A DNA stretch of 64,000 bases from JACMLC01 sp963817025. Its GTDB lineage: Bacteria; Acidobacteriota; Blastocatellia; Pyrinomonadales; Pyrinomonadaceae. Under the pieces are notes generated by a model that did not search any database, was not told the origin of the DNA, and saw nothing but the letters and a program-made list of their open reading frames with translations. The stretch is taken from the NCBI GenBank assembly GCA_963817025.1, contig CAWFML010000005.1, positions 1,550,001 to 1,614,000 of the forward strand, written 5' to 3'. Below, in pieces: positions 1-8,219 of this stretch (position 1 is the first letter of the stretch; each line of letters opens with the position of its first letter). The position numbers were made by a program, and so were the translations under genes.

Positions 1-49
1 TGAGATTGCAGGATTTTTCATAGACGTAGCGCTTGAAATCACTTAGAGG

Positions 50-985
50 TTGAACATTTTGGAAGCCGTACCAGAATTGACGGGCATGCCGGAAAAGACC
101 GGGCAACATCGCGGCGGGTTACAGTTGTATCTGGATGTGTGCCGCGAGGTGGCGAAAAATACTGCGATGGGTTCTGCGCGGGTGCGCGCGTGGCGGCTCA
201 ACAGGCCGCGCGCCTTCACGGCCTTTACGCATCAGGATGAAGAGCTTGAGCGATATGCTTTTCTGGCCCTTCGCAGCCTTTTGGGCATCACGGGCAGCGT
301 CAAGAATCTACACATAGTCGAACTGGGGCCGGGGGATTTTATGACTTCGGGACTGGCCCTGCTCGCTGCCGGGGCAGCCTCCTACACGGTCATTGATCGC
401 TTTGTCGGTGATTACTCAAAGCCGGAGGCGAAAGAGTGGTACAGGGAAGTTGAAAAAGCTTGGCCCAGAATTTTTCCAGAGATGCCGTGGCCTGATTACC
501 TGAGGGCTGAAAATTTTCCGGAAGGTTATGAAGACAGAGTGCAGGTCTTGCCCATTCCGATTGAAGAGGTGACTGCGGAACGCCGCTATGATGTCGTCTG
601 TTCGTATCAGGTGGGCGAGCATGTCAGCGACATAGATTCATTTGCGGAGATGAACGAGCGGCTGCTGAATCCGGGCGGAGTCGCAGTCCATCGCGTTGAT
701 TTTGGCCCGCACGATTGCTGGTTCTATTATCGTGACCCGTTGACCTTCCTGCGTTTCCCTGACTGGCTCTGGTCGCTGATGGGATCGAATCGAGGGACGC
801 CGAATCGTCATCGCTTTCATGAATTCTGTGCGGCATTTGAAAAGGCGGGTCTCAAAGTAGAGATCGTCAGCCGCGACCTGTTTCCTGAGGGGAAGATCGA
901 GCATCGCAAGCTGGCGAAGCGTTTTCGCGCGATGCCGCAGGATTCGCTGGCGATTGGGACTGCCATCTTCGTCTGTCGCAAGTGA
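50..985 (+). CDS. class I SAM-dependent methyltransferase
   Basis: Predicted methyltransferase of about 311 residues. The SAM-binding motif I is visible as VELGPGDFMTSG near residue 90, followed by an acidic residue at the end of beta 2 (YTVIDRF) and a post-I segment YDVVCSYQVGEHV with a downstream LLNPGGVAVHRVDFG, the pattern of class I Rossmann methyltransferases that act on small molecules or glycans. The substrate is unknown. It is the first complete gene of the polysaccharide locus, so an O-methylation of a sugar or polymer end is plausible but not shown. The TTG at 50 has an AGAGG directly against it, which is too close to be a good ribosome site. ATG at 86 in the same frame is an equally credible start. 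Confidence 0.75.
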   Translation: MNILEAVPELTGMPEKTGQHRGGLQLYLDVCREVAKNTAMGSARVRAWRLNRPRAFTAFTHQDEELERYAFLALRSLLGITGSVKNLHIVELGPGDFMTSGLALLAAGAASYTVIDRFVGDYSKPEAKEWYREVEKAWPRIFPEMPWPDYLRAENFPEGYEDRVQVLPIPIEEVTAERRYDVVCSYQVGEHVSDIDSFAEMNERLLNPGGVAVHRVDFGPHDCWFYYRDPLTFLRFPDWLWSLMGSNRGTPNRHRFHEFCAAFEKAGLKVEIVSRDLFPEGKIEHRKLAKRFRAMPQDSLAIGTAIFVCRK

Positions 986-1064
986 AGGATGCGTGGCGAG
1001 CATGATGCTGCGCCAGTCGCGCGTCATATCACATGCATGCAAAAAGGTTAGAGGAGTGAATGTC

Positions 1065-1406
1065 ATGCAAGACACCACTGTTGAAGAGATTTTAGAAGAG
1101 GTGAAGACGCTCCCGCCTGAACAGCAGGAGACGCTACGCGAGGCGCTAAATCTCTTTGTTACTTTGTTCTTGACGGGCGCGGCGGTAGAAATCATGGAGA
1201 AGACGCTTACACTTATGCCGGATGACATGCGGCATTTGCGTGATGTGCTCAATACTTTCAACCTCGACATCGCTGGAGCAGAAGGCAGAGCGCAATTGGC
1301 GCGCAGCGTTCGCGGTAAGTATGCAAACTTGCCGACCGGCAGTGAAGCTTTTGCCGCCCGAAAAGCTGAAGAGATTAAACTGGAAGATCGCAGGAGCAGA
1401 CAGTGA
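1065..1406 (+). CDS. antitoxin of a VapBC-like pair
   Basis: Small protein of 113 residues encoded directly upstream of a PIN-domain gene, with the stop codon overlapping the next start as GTGA at 1403-1406. The start at ATG 1065 is supported by GAGGAG at 1051-1056, eight bases upstream; an in-frame GTG at 1056 is the alternative. The N-terminal half is acidic and helical (EEILEEVKTLPPEQQETLREAL). The C-terminal RGKYANLPTGSEAFAARKAE segment resembles the toxin-wrapping tail of antitoxins found beside PIN toxins. I see no clear DNA-binding fold such as AbrB or ribbon-helix-helix, so autoregulation is uncertain. Role as antitoxin is inferred mainly from gene order, size and overlap. Confidence 0.65.
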   Translation: MQDTTVEEILEEVKTLPPEQQETLREALNLFVTLFLTGAAVEIMEKTLTLMPDDMRHLRDVLNTFNLDIAGAEGRAQLARSVRGKYANLPTGSEAFAARKAEEIKLEDRRSRQ

Positions 1407-1804
1407 TTTACGTGCTTGATGCATGTGCCATGATAGCTTTCCTGAAGGGCGAGACAGGCGCAGATGTAGTGGAGAATGCCTTGCTCGAAAGTGGCGGGCA
1501 GTGTATGGCCCACGCCCTAAATCTATGCGAGGTCTATTACGATTTTCACCGGGCCGGAGGTGCACACGCTGCCGATTCTGCAATCCTGGATATGAGGATG
1601 TTAGGTTTGGGTGAGCGAGATGACATTGACGAGCCGTTTTGGAAAAACGTCGGTCAACTCAAAGCTCAAGGGAAAATATCTCTTGCAGATTGTTTTGCGA
1701 TTGCGTTAACGAATCGTGTCGGCGGCACACTCTTAACCTCCGACCATCACGAACTGGACGCGGTATCAGCGGCAGGCATTTGCTCCGTCACATTTATCAG
1801 ATAG
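1403..1804 (+). CDS. PIN-domain ribonuclease toxin (VapC-like)
   Basis: 133-residue PIN-domain protein. The four conserved acidic positions expected for a VapC-type Mg-dependent RNase can be placed: Asp6 in VLDACA, Glu43 in LCEVYYD, Asp96 in SLADCFA and Asp114 in TSDHHE. Length matches the family (about 130). The gene starts with GTG overlapping the antitoxin stop, which suggests translational coupling and the usual antitoxin-first order. Its stop lies only five bases before the next glycosyltransferase, so the pair appears inserted into the polysaccharide transcription unit. Family knowledge says such toxins cleave tRNA or rRNA; the target here is unknown. Confidence 0.82.
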   Translation: MIYVLDACAMIAFLKGETGADVVENALLESGGQCMAHALNLCEVYYDFHRAGGAHAADSAILDMRMLGLGERDDIDEPFWKNVGQLKAQGKISLADCFAIALTNRVGGTLLTSDHHELDAVSAAGICSVTFIR

Positions 1805-1809
1805 GCAAG

Positions 1810-3003
1810 ATGAATAGAATTTTAATCTTTAGCGATTACTACCTGCCGGGTTACAAGAGCGGCGGGGCCATGCGTACCATCGTCAACATGGTGGAGCGTT
1901 TGGGCGACAGGTATGAGTTCTATGTCATCACACGCGGCTTTGATGTAGACGAGAAAGAAACTTATCCGGGCATGTCCATCAACGATTGGAATCAGGTGGG
2001 CAAAGCGAAGGTGTTTCATGCGGGGCATGGTCAACTGAATTTTGCCACGATTCGCCGCGTGCTCAGGGAGGCCGCGCCGGACGCGGTGTATCTGACGAGT
2101 TTCTTCTCGCCTTTCGGAGTCAAGTTTCTGACTTTGCGCCGGTTTGGAATGACGCTGGACGTGCCTGTGATTCTCGCGCCCGAAGGAGAGTTTTCGCTTG
2201 GAGCTTTAACGATCAAGTCGAAGAAGAAAAAGCTTTTTCACAGTCTGGTCAGTTCCGGCAAATTGTACCGCAACCTGATCTGGAAGGCTGCCGGAGAGCC
2301 TGAGCGAGAGGACATACGGCGCATGGCGGGCGCGGATTGCGAAATCTTTATCGCGCCCAACATGCCGCCGCGCATCATTCTGGAAAACTACTCGCAGGCG
2401 CAGAAGCCCGCCAAGAAATCCGGCGCGGCGAGCTTTGTTTTTGTTTCGCGCATCGTGCCGAAAAAGAATCCGAAGCTGGCTCTGGAACTTCTGCCGCGCA
2501 TCGAGGGCGAAATCATCTTTGATATGTATGGCCCGCTTGAAGACAAGCATGAAGACTACTGGCAGGAATGTCAGGCTTTGATGGCGAGCATGCCGGAGAG
2601 AATCAAGGTCACGCATCGCGGCTCTATCTCGCACGACAGGGTGGCGGAAAAGATGAGCGAGTATCATTTCTTCGTGCTGCCGACGCTCGGAGAAAATTTC
2701 GGGCACGTCATGCCTGAAGCCTTTGCCGCCGGTTGCCCGGTCTTAATCAGCGACCAGACGCCGTGGCTCGGATTACAGGGTAAAAATATCGGGTGGGACT
2801 TGCCGCTTGAACGGCAAGAGCTGTGGATTGAGGCCATGCAAAAATGCGTTGACATGGATCAGGCAGCTTACAGCCAGCTTTCACAATCTACCCGGCAGTA
2901 TGCGATTGATTGGCTGGGCGCGCCGGAGGTCGAGCAGGCGACGGCACGCATTCTGGACTACGCTTTGGAGAAGCGAAGGACTGCTGTTTCTTCCGCAGCT
3001 TAA
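1810..3003 (+). CDS. GT4-type glycosyltransferase
   Basis: 397-residue glycosyltransferase with a GT-B two-domain layout. The N-terminal domain begins MNRILIFSDYYLPGYKSGG, the usual acceptor-side Rossmann start with a GG loop. The C-terminal domain has FVFVSRIVPKKNPKLALE and the retaining GT4 E-x7-E motif in GENFGHVMPEAFAAG. The reading frame is open upstream to 1639, but ATG 1810 gives the canonical N-terminus and lies just after the PIN gene stop. Role: transfer of a nucleotide-activated sugar during assembly of the surface polysaccharide on the cytoplasmic face. Donor and acceptor cannot be told from sequence. Confidence 0.85.
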   Translation: MNRILIFSDYYLPGYKSGGAMRTIVNMVERLGDRYEFYVITRGFDVDEKETYPGMSINDWNQVGKAKVFHAGHGQLNFATIRRVLREAAPDAVYLTSFFSPFGVKFLTLRRFGMTLDVPVILAPEGEFSLGALTIKSKKKKLFHSLVSSGKLYRNLIWKAAGEPEREDIRRMAGADCEIFIAPNMPPRIILENYSQAQKPAKKSGAASFVFVSRIVPKKNPKLALELLPRIEGEIIFDMYGPLEDKHEDYWQECQALMASMPERIKVTHRGSISHDRVAEKMSEYHFFVLPTLGENFGHVMPEAFAAGCPVLISDQTPWLGLQGKNIGWDLPLERQELWIEAMQKCVDMDQAAYSQLSQSTRQYAIDWLGAPEVEQATARILDYALEKRRTAVSSAA

Positions 3004-3040
3004 GAAAGAGCGTTAAGGCATTCATGCTTGGAACTCAGAC

Positions 3041-3135
3041 CTTTGCGCCTTAAGTTTTAACTTAGCGCCACCAGCGCGAAACAAAACGGTTTCACGCTGG
3101 TGGCGCGAAGGAAAGAAAAACTTCAAGGCGCGAAG
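3041..3135. repeat. nested palindromic intergenic repeat, copy 1
   Basis: An inner hairpin has arms GCGCCACCAGCG (3065-3076) and CGCTGGTGGCGC (3095-3106). An outer pair of arms, CTTTGCGCCTTAAG at 3041 and CTTCAAGGCGCGAAG at 3121, brackets it. Closely related copies lie at 6217-6313 and 12298-12396, and partial ones at 22.1 and 31.8 kb. It sits between a glycosyltransferase and the next gene on the same strand and could act as a transcription attenuator or simply be a MITE/REP-like element. Confidence 0.85.
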
Positions 3136-3158
3136 AAGAGTTTGGAAGGTAACTGAGA

Positions 3159-4037
3159 GTGAGAGTTTTAATCATCGGCGGCGGCGGGATGCTTGGACAT
3201 AAGCTGGCGCAGGTTTATCGAAATCGTTTCGAGACGTGGGCCACTGTCCGTACAGGCTTCCGCGATTATGAAAAATTCGGGCTGTTCGACCCCGCGCGTA
3301 TCATCGGCGGCGTGGATGTCTTTGATTTCGATACTGTGATTCGCGCCTTTGCAATCGCGCGCCCGGATGTCGTCATCAACGCCGTCGGAGTTATCAAGCA
3401 ACTCCCGACAGCCAAAGACCCGATCATTGCTTTGACCATCAACTCGCTCTTTCCGCACAGGCTCGCCAGCCTCTGTCAGGCATCCGGCTGCCGCTTGATT
3501 ACTTTGAGCACCGATTGTGTTTTCAACGGGCGGCGCGGGATGTACACGGAAGAGATGGCGGCGGATGCAGAGGATTTGTATGGCCGCACAAAATATCTGG
3601 GCGAAGCCGTGGGCCAGCAGAGCCTGACGCTTCGCACTTCGATCATCGGGCGCGAGCTTGAGAGCGCGCACAGTCTGGTCGAATGGTTTCTGAGCAATCG
3701 CGGCGGAAAGGTCAAGGGCTTTACTAAAGCTATTTATACAGGTTTCCCCACCATCGTGATGGCGGAAATCATTGCCGATTTGATAGAGCATCATCCGAAT
3801 TTGTCCGGTCTTTATCATGTCTCAAGCGAGCCGGTTAACAAGCATGACTTGCTTTGCCTGATGCGCGACGCTTATAAAGTTTCGATTGAGATAGAGCCGG
3901 ATGCGGATTTTCAGATTGATCGCAGCCTCGACTCGCAGCGTTTTCGTGAGGCGACAGGGTTCGCGCCCGCGCCGTGGCCGGAGATGATCGAGGCAATGGC
4001 GGCTGATTCAACACCATACGAGGAATGGAGAAATTAG
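3159..4037 (+). CDS. RmlD-like UDP-sugar 4-keto reductase (SDR)
   Basis: 292-residue extended SDR related to dTDP-4-dehydrorhamnose reductase. The NAD(P) site is GGGGMLGHKLA at residues 7-17, the active-site pair is YGRTK, and TLSTDCVFNGRRG is the RmlD-type beta-5 region. It is the middle-step enzyme in a cassette with a CapE-like dehydratase/epimerase (13-bp overlap downstream) and a WecB-like 2-epimerase. The family comparison I rely on is from memory: CapF/WbjC reductases carry an extra cupin domain and are about 370 residues, whereas WbvR-type reductases of the L-QuiNAc pathway are RmlD-like and about this length. That favours reduction to a UDP-L-rhamnosamine type product. GTG at 3159 is the likely start. 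Confidence 0.8.
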   Translation: MRVLIIGGGGMLGHKLAQVYRNRFETWATVRTGFRDYEKFGLFDPARIIGGVDVFDFDTVIRAFAIARPDVVINAVGVIKQLPTAKDPIIALTINSLFPHRLASLCQASGCRLITLSTDCVFNGRRGMYTEEMAADAEDLYGRTKYLGEAVGQQSLTLRTSIIGRELESAHSLVEWFLSNRGGKVKGFTKAIYTGFPTIVMAEIIADLIEHHPNLSGLYHVSSEPVNKHDLLCLMRDAYKVSIEIEPDADFQIDRSLDSQRFREATGFAPAPWPEMIEAMAADSTPYEEWRN

Positions 4038-5077
4038 AAGTGTTTCTTGAAGGCAAACGAATTCTGGTTACGGGCGGCACAGGGTCTCTGGGCCAGAAAC
4101 TCGTGCGCCGCATGCTGACGGGCGAGATGGGCCGCCCTGCAAAAATCACGGTCTTCTCACGCGACGAAGCCAAACAGCACTACATGCGTCTCGAATACCT
4201 GCATCGCAAGATAGCAACAGACGACATCATCTATGAGGACTCGCAAGACCTGCTGACCTTTCGCATCGGAGACGTGCGTAATCCTTCAGCCCTCTTGCAG
4301 GCGCTCAGGAACACGGATGTGGTCTTTCATGCGGCGGCTTTAAAACAGGTTCCGACATGCGAATATTTTCCGTATGAAGCGGTGCAGACCAACATTCTTG
4401 GCCCACAAAATCTGGTGCGTGCGCTTCGTGAAAACGATACGCCGGTTGAGCTGGTCGTCGGCATCTCGACGGACAAAGCCTGCAAGCCGATTAACGTCAT
4501 GGGCATGACCAAAGCTTTGCAGGAGCGCATCCTGCTCGAAGCCAGCATGGATTGCGAGAAGACGCGTTTTCTCTGCGTGCGTTATGGCAACGTCATTGCT
4601 TCGCGCGGCTCAATCGTGCCGCTCTTTGTCGAGCAGATACGAACGGGCGGCCCTGTGACTGTGACCTTGCCTGAGATGACGCGCTTTCTGCTCAGTCTTG
4701 ACCGCGCGGTTGATACAGTCTTTGCGGCAGTCAAGAGCGGAGAGAAGGGTGAAACATATGTCCCGCGAGTTCCGGCTGCGAATGTGGTGGACATCGCAAA
4801 AGCTTTGATGGATGAAAAGGAAGTGGACATCACTTTCACAGGCATACGCCCCGGCGAGAAGGTGCACGAGATTATGGTTTCGGAGGAAGAATGTTTTCGC
4901 ACTATCGAGCGCGACGGCTACTATGTGATTCTGCCTGTCCTGCCGGAGTTGCGGCGCGGGCTTGAGTTCACTCCCGTGCTGACAGGCGAGTATTCATCCA
5001 TGCACGACAATCTGGCGATACCTGAGCTGCGCGAATTGCTCGCAGGGGCGAGGAGTGAAATTGCTTCATTCAAATAA
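4025..5077 (+). CDS. UDP-GlcNAc 4,6-dehydratase/5-epimerase (CapE/FnlA-like)
   Basis: 350-residue Polysacc_synt_2 family SDR. The cofactor loop is VTGGTGSLGQKL at residues 14-25. The catalytic segment reads STDKACKPINVMGMTK, in which the usual Tyr of YxxxK is Met, the hallmark of the inverting 4,6-dehydratases PseB and CapE/WbjB. C-terminal ITFTGIRPGEKVHEIM is the family's substrate-binding signature. The enzyme should convert UDP-GlcNAc to a UDP-4-keto-6-deoxy-L-sugar. The start overlaps the upstream reductase by 13 bp, and the next gene begins before its stop, so the three are translationally coupled. Confidence is high for family and moderate for the exact stereochemical product. Confidence 0.88.
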   Translation: MEKLEVFLEGKRILVTGGTGSLGQKLVRRMLTGEMGRPAKITVFSRDEAKQHYMRLEYLHRKIATDDIIYEDSQDLLTFRIGDVRNPSALLQALRNTDVVFHAAALKQVPTCEYFPYEAVQTNILGPQNLVRALRENDTPVELVVGISTDKACKPINVMGMTKALQERILLEASMDCEKTRFLCVRYGNVIASRGSIVPLFVEQIRTGGPVTVTLPEMTRFLLSLDRAVDTVFAAVKSGEKGETYVPRVPAANVVDIAKALMDEKEVDITFTGIRPGEKVHEIMVSEEECFRTIERDGYYVILPVLPELRRGLEFTPVLTGEYSSMHDNLAIPELRELLAGARSEIASFK

Positions 5078-6191
5078 AAATTCGATGAAGGTGATGACCA
5101 TCTTCGGGACGCGCCCGGAGATAATTCGCCTCAGTCTTGTGATGCGACAGCTTGACCAGCATTGCCAGCACCTGACCGTGCACACCGGCCAGAATTATCA
5201 CGAGAGCCTGAGCGACATTTTCCTGCGCGACTTGCAGGTTCGCACGCCGGATTTTCACCTGGGGATGCGCGCCAATAGTTTTGGCGAACAGGCGGGGCAG
5301 ATTCTTTCGGGTGTTGATAAACTGCTCGAAGAACATCAACCGGATCGCGTGCTGATTCTAGGGGACACGAACAGCGCGCTCTCTTCAATCGTCGCCGCGC
5401 GTCGCCGGATAAAAGTTTTTCACATGGAGGCTGGCAATCGCTGCTATGACGACCGCGTGCCGGAAGAGATAAATCGCCGCATCGTAGATCATTCGAGCAC
5501 GATTCTGATGCCGTACACAGAGCGGAGCAAAGAAAATCTGGTGCGCGAGGGAATTGAGCGCGACCGCGTTTTTGTGACGGGCAATCCGATAAAAGAAGTG
5601 CTCTCGACCTTTGCGCCGCAGATAGAAGCCAGCGAAGTGATGTCGCGTTTGAAAGTTAACGCGAGAGAATATTTGCTGGTCACGATGCACAGGTCTGAGA
5701 ATGTGGACGAGCCTGAGCGTTTGGCCCAACTTCTGGGCGCGCTGTCCGTGATTGCGGATAAATATAAGCATCCCTTGCTGGTCAGCGTTCACCCGCGCAC
5801 GGCGAGCAAGCTTGCGGATTTCAACCTGCAACCGGCCTCCGAGCGAGTCGTGCTGCTTGAGCCTTTAGGGTTTTTCGATTTCGTCAAGCTTGAGCGAAAT
5901 GCGCTCGCAGTCCTCTCCGACAGCGGCACTGTGCAGGAAGAGTGTGCTATCTTCGGCATCCCGAATGTGACCATCAGGGACGTGACGGAAAGACCGGAGA
6001 CGATTGAATGCGGCAGCAATATCCTGAGCGGCGCGCGGCTCGATGACATCGTGCGCGCAGTCGAAATCGCGCTCACGCTTCCGCCAAACTGGACTCCGCC
6101 GACCGAGTATCTGGCGGAAAATGTTTCGAGCACGGTCGTTAAAATCGTTCTCGGCTATACGAGCTTGAGACAACATGGAGTTGGGATTTAA
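5055..6191 (+). CDS. wecB: UDP-N-acetylhexosamine 2-epimerase (WecB/FnlC/CapG-like)
   Basis: 378-residue non-hydrolysing UDP-HexNAc 2-epimerase. Family blocks seen are TIFGTRPEIIRLS at the N-terminus, HTGQNYHES, LGDTNSALSS, HMEAGNRCYDDRVPEEINRR and SDSGTVQEECAIFGIPNV. The HMEAGNR variant matches FnlC/CapG-type enzymes that act last in UDP-L-FucNAc or UDP-L-QuiNAc synthesis, rather than the ManNAc-making WecB with HVEAGLR. GTG 5055 has AGGGG six bases upstream and lies inside the previous gene. ATG 5085 gives the usual MKVMTIFGTRPE start but has no ribosome site. The nested repeat follows the stop. Confidence 0.88.
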   Translation: MKLLHSNKNSMKVMTIFGTRPEIIRLSLVMRQLDQHCQHLTVHTGQNYHESLSDIFLRDLQVRTPDFHLGMRANSFGEQAGQILSGVDKLLEEHQPDRVLILGDTNSALSSIVAARRRIKVFHMEAGNRCYDDRVPEEINRRIVDHSSTILMPYTERSKENLVREGIERDRVFVTGNPIKEVLSTFAPQIEASEVMSRLKVNAREYLLVTMHRSENVDEPERLAQLLGALSVIADKYKHPLLVSVHPRTASKLADFNLQPASERVVLLEPLGFFDFVKLERNALAVLSDSGTVQEECAIFGIPNVTIRDVTERPETIECGSNILSGARLDDIVRAVEIALTLPPNWTPPTEYLAENVSSTVVKIVLGYTSLRQHGVGI

Positions 6192-6216
6192 TAACTATTT
6201 TCAGAAGCCACTCAAG

Positions 6217-6313
6217 CCTTTGCGCCTTGAGTCTTTCTGTGTTTGCGCCACCAGCGTGAAATCGTTTTGTTTCGCGCTGGTGGCGCAAAGTTAAAAACAG
6301 AAGGCGCAAAGAG
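6217..6313. repeat. nested palindromic intergenic repeat, copy 2
   Basis: Inner arms GCGCCACCAGCG (6245-6256) and CGCTGGTGGCGC (6275-6286) are identical to those of the copy at 3041. Outer arms are CCTTTGCGCCTTGAG and AGAAGGCGCAAAGAG. The loop and spacer differ, so the arms are the conserved part. It separates the sugar-nucleotide cassette from the TylF-like gene. Confidence 0.85.
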
Positions 6314-6384
6314 TTGAAGGATTTTGTTTCTTGCATATTGAATCGGTCTCTCAGAAAGATAGATTAAGGAGTTAGAGAGAATCT

Positions 6385-7317
6385 ATGAAAAGGGTTTTCG
6401 CTCTATTACGGAGAAGGCATCTGCTCGCAACGCTCTATTATGTTTCGACGATGCCGGTTAGCATTATCTTTATCCTCAATTCAAAACGGATTCATGAATC
6501 TTACGGAATGGGTTTCTGGAAAAAGCTGGTCTTGGGCACGCGCTTTTTTCTTAACACGATTCGCATTCAAACCGGCACGTCGTACAAGACGCATCTGGCG
6601 ATGGCTTTGAAAATTCTCGAAACTCCGCCGGAGGTCAAAGGCGATGTGGTCGAGTGCGGGACATGGAAGGGCGGCTCCGCCGCAAATCTCTCGCTGGTCT
6701 GTCGCATCGTCGGGCGCAAGCTGGTGATTTTCGATTCGTTCGAGGGCTTGCCCGAAGGCGAAGATAATGACCGTGAAGCTCATCTCTACAAGAAGGGCGA
6801 TTACGCAGGCGCGCTCGAAGAAGTCAAACACAATCTGAAAAACTATGGCGCGCTTGAATGCTGCGAATTCGTCAAGGGCTGGTTCAAGGATACGCTGCCG
6901 AACCTGAACAAGCCTGTCCTGCTGGCCTTTCTCGACGTGGATTTGGAGGCAAGCCTTGATACCTGCGTGCGCTACATTTATCCGAACCTGACTGCGTCCG
7001 GCTACATTTTCATAGACGAAGTGGTGGGCACGGACTACTGTTCGCTCTTTTATTCGGAGCGTTGGTGGCATGAGAATTTCAATCGCACGCCGACGGGGCT
7101 GGTGGGCGCAGGCATGGGGCTGGCTCTCGGAGAGTTTTACATCGGCCCGTGGTCGGAGATTGAAGACCACCCGCTTCAACATGCCAACGCGGGCGCATAC
7201 ACGCGCAAGGACATGTCCGGCCACTGGTCTTATTTTCCGGCTGAATCAGAGATTCCAGCGAGTTTGTCCGGGCAGGAGGTCGTAGGGGCTGTGCATGAAA
7301 CGGCGGTGAGGAAATGA
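6385..7317 (+). CDS. TylF/MycF-family O-methyltransferase
   Basis: 310-residue protein of the macrocin O-methyltransferase (TylF) family. Recognisable blocks are GDVVECGTWKGGSAANLSLV (SAM motif I) near residue 90, LVIFDSFEGLPEGEDND, FVKGWFKDTLPNL and the metal-site region LAFLDVDLEASLDTCVRYIY followed by GYIFIDEV. Family members methylate sugar hydroxyls in a Mg-dependent manner, and in polysaccharide loci they are taken to make O-methyl sugars. A hydrophobic stretch at residues 14-31 could associate the protein with the membrane. The stop overlaps the next start (ATGA), pointing to one operon with the oxygenase. Confidence 0.85.
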   Translation: MKRVFALLRRRHLLATLYYVSTMPVSIIFILNSKRIHESYGMGFWKKLVLGTRFFLNTIRIQTGTSYKTHLAMALKILETPPEVKGDVVECGTWKGGSAANLSLVCRIVGRKLVIFDSFEGLPEGEDNDREAHLYKKGDYAGALEEVKHNLKNYGALECCEFVKGWFKDTLPNLNKPVLLAFLDVDLEASLDTCVRYIYPNLTASGYIFIDEVVGTDYCSLFYSERWWHENFNRTPTGLVGAGMGLALGEFYIGPWSEIEDHPLQHANAGAYTRKDMSGHWSYFPAESEIPASLSGQEVVGAVHETAVRK

Positions 7318-8129
7318 GAGACAAGTTAGTCAACATCATTGTCGAGCGGCTGAGAAAGGATGCTGCGAAAATCCGCGAGCAGTTTCAGCAGCCGAAAGAG
7401 GTGCAGACCAGATACGCAGCCGTTGATGACGTGCTGCCGCCAGAGATAGCGAAAGACATCTACGCAGGCTTCCCTTCGGTCGAACAGATGCGCTTGATGT
7501 CCAGCTTCCGCGAGAAAAAATATACCTCGAAGTCGCTGGATAAAATGCAGAGCCTGATTGCCGATGCGATCTTCGCTTTTCAAGCGCCGGAAGTGATACG
7601 CGAAGTGGAAATGATTACGGGCATGGATGACCTTGTGGGCGACCCGCACCTGTACGCGGGCGGCATCAGCGCGATGCTCAAGGGCCATTTTCTCAACCCC
7701 CACATAGACAACTCGCATGATTCCGAGCGCAAGTATTACAGGGCTTTGAACCTGCTCTATTACGCGACGCCGGATTGGGCCACTGAGAACGGCGGCAATC
7801 TTGAATTGTGGAACACGCAGGTCAGAGAGCGCGTGGAAATCCCTAGCCTCTTTAACAGGCTGGTGATTATGGAGACCAACAGTCTGTCATGGCACTCTGT
7901 CAACGAGGTGCGTGTGGAAGGGAAGCGTTGCTGCGTCTCGAACTACTTTTTTTCGCCGCACCCGCCGGGCGGCAAAGAGCATTTTCATATCACTTTCTTT
8001 CAGGCGCGACCGGAACAGCATGTCCGCCGTCTGCTAACTCTGGCCGATAGCTCTATGAGAACGCTGCTCAGAAAAGTGGTCAAGCAGGGAGTCGGCAAAA
8101 AGGATTTATACGAAGGGCCGCAGGTTTAA
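7314..8129 (+). CDS. 2OG-Fe(II) oxygenase (prolyl-4-hydroxylase superfamily)
   Basis: 271-residue dioxygenase-like protein. The iron site can be read as PHIDNSHD (His-x-Asp) near residue 135 and a distal His in SLSWHSVNEV near residue 195, with Arg-containing VRVEGKRCCVSNYFFS downstream for 2-oxoglutarate. ALNLLYYATPDWATENGGNL is the typical strand and acidic loop between them. The ATGA overlap with the TylF-like gene suggests the two modify the same sugar or polymer, for example hydroxylation together with methylation; that link is inference. No signal peptide is present, so it should act in the cytoplasm. Confidence 0.8.
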   Translation: MRDKLVNIIVERLRKDAAKIREQFQQPKEVQTRYAAVDDVLPPEIAKDIYAGFPSVEQMRLMSSFREKKYTSKSLDKMQSLIADAIFAFQAPEVIREVEMITGMDDLVGDPHLYAGGISAMLKGHFLNPHIDNSHDSERKYYRALNLLYYATPDWATENGGNLELWNTQVRERVEIPSLFNRLVIMETNSLSWHSVNEVRVEGKRCCVSNYFFSPHPPGGKEHFHITFFQARPEQHVRRLLTLADSSMRTLLRKVVKQGVGKKDLYEGPQV

Positions 8130-8200
8130 AAGAAAAAAGGCAAAAGGAAAAAGTAAGAAGCCTTCAACTGTTCTTCATTTCGCCTTTTGCTTTTTTCTTT
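8128..8200. repeat. A/T-rich inverted repeat
   Basis: The arm AAAGAAAAAAGGCAAAAGG after the oxygenase stop is nearly complementary to CGCCTTTTGCTTTTTTCTTT at 8181-8200. The hairpin ends in a T-rich stretch, so it could be an intrinsic terminator between the oxygenase and the WbuB-like gene. Its sequence class differs from the GCGCCACCAGCG repeats. Confidence 0.6.
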
Positions 8201-8219
8201 CTTCATTAAAGTGTTAGAG

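Noticed and set aside
638..1513. Long minus-strand open frame (291 codons) over the methyltransferase and antitoxin genes
   Set aside because: It is the antisense shadow of well-supported genes, has low-complexity composition and no recognisable domain.
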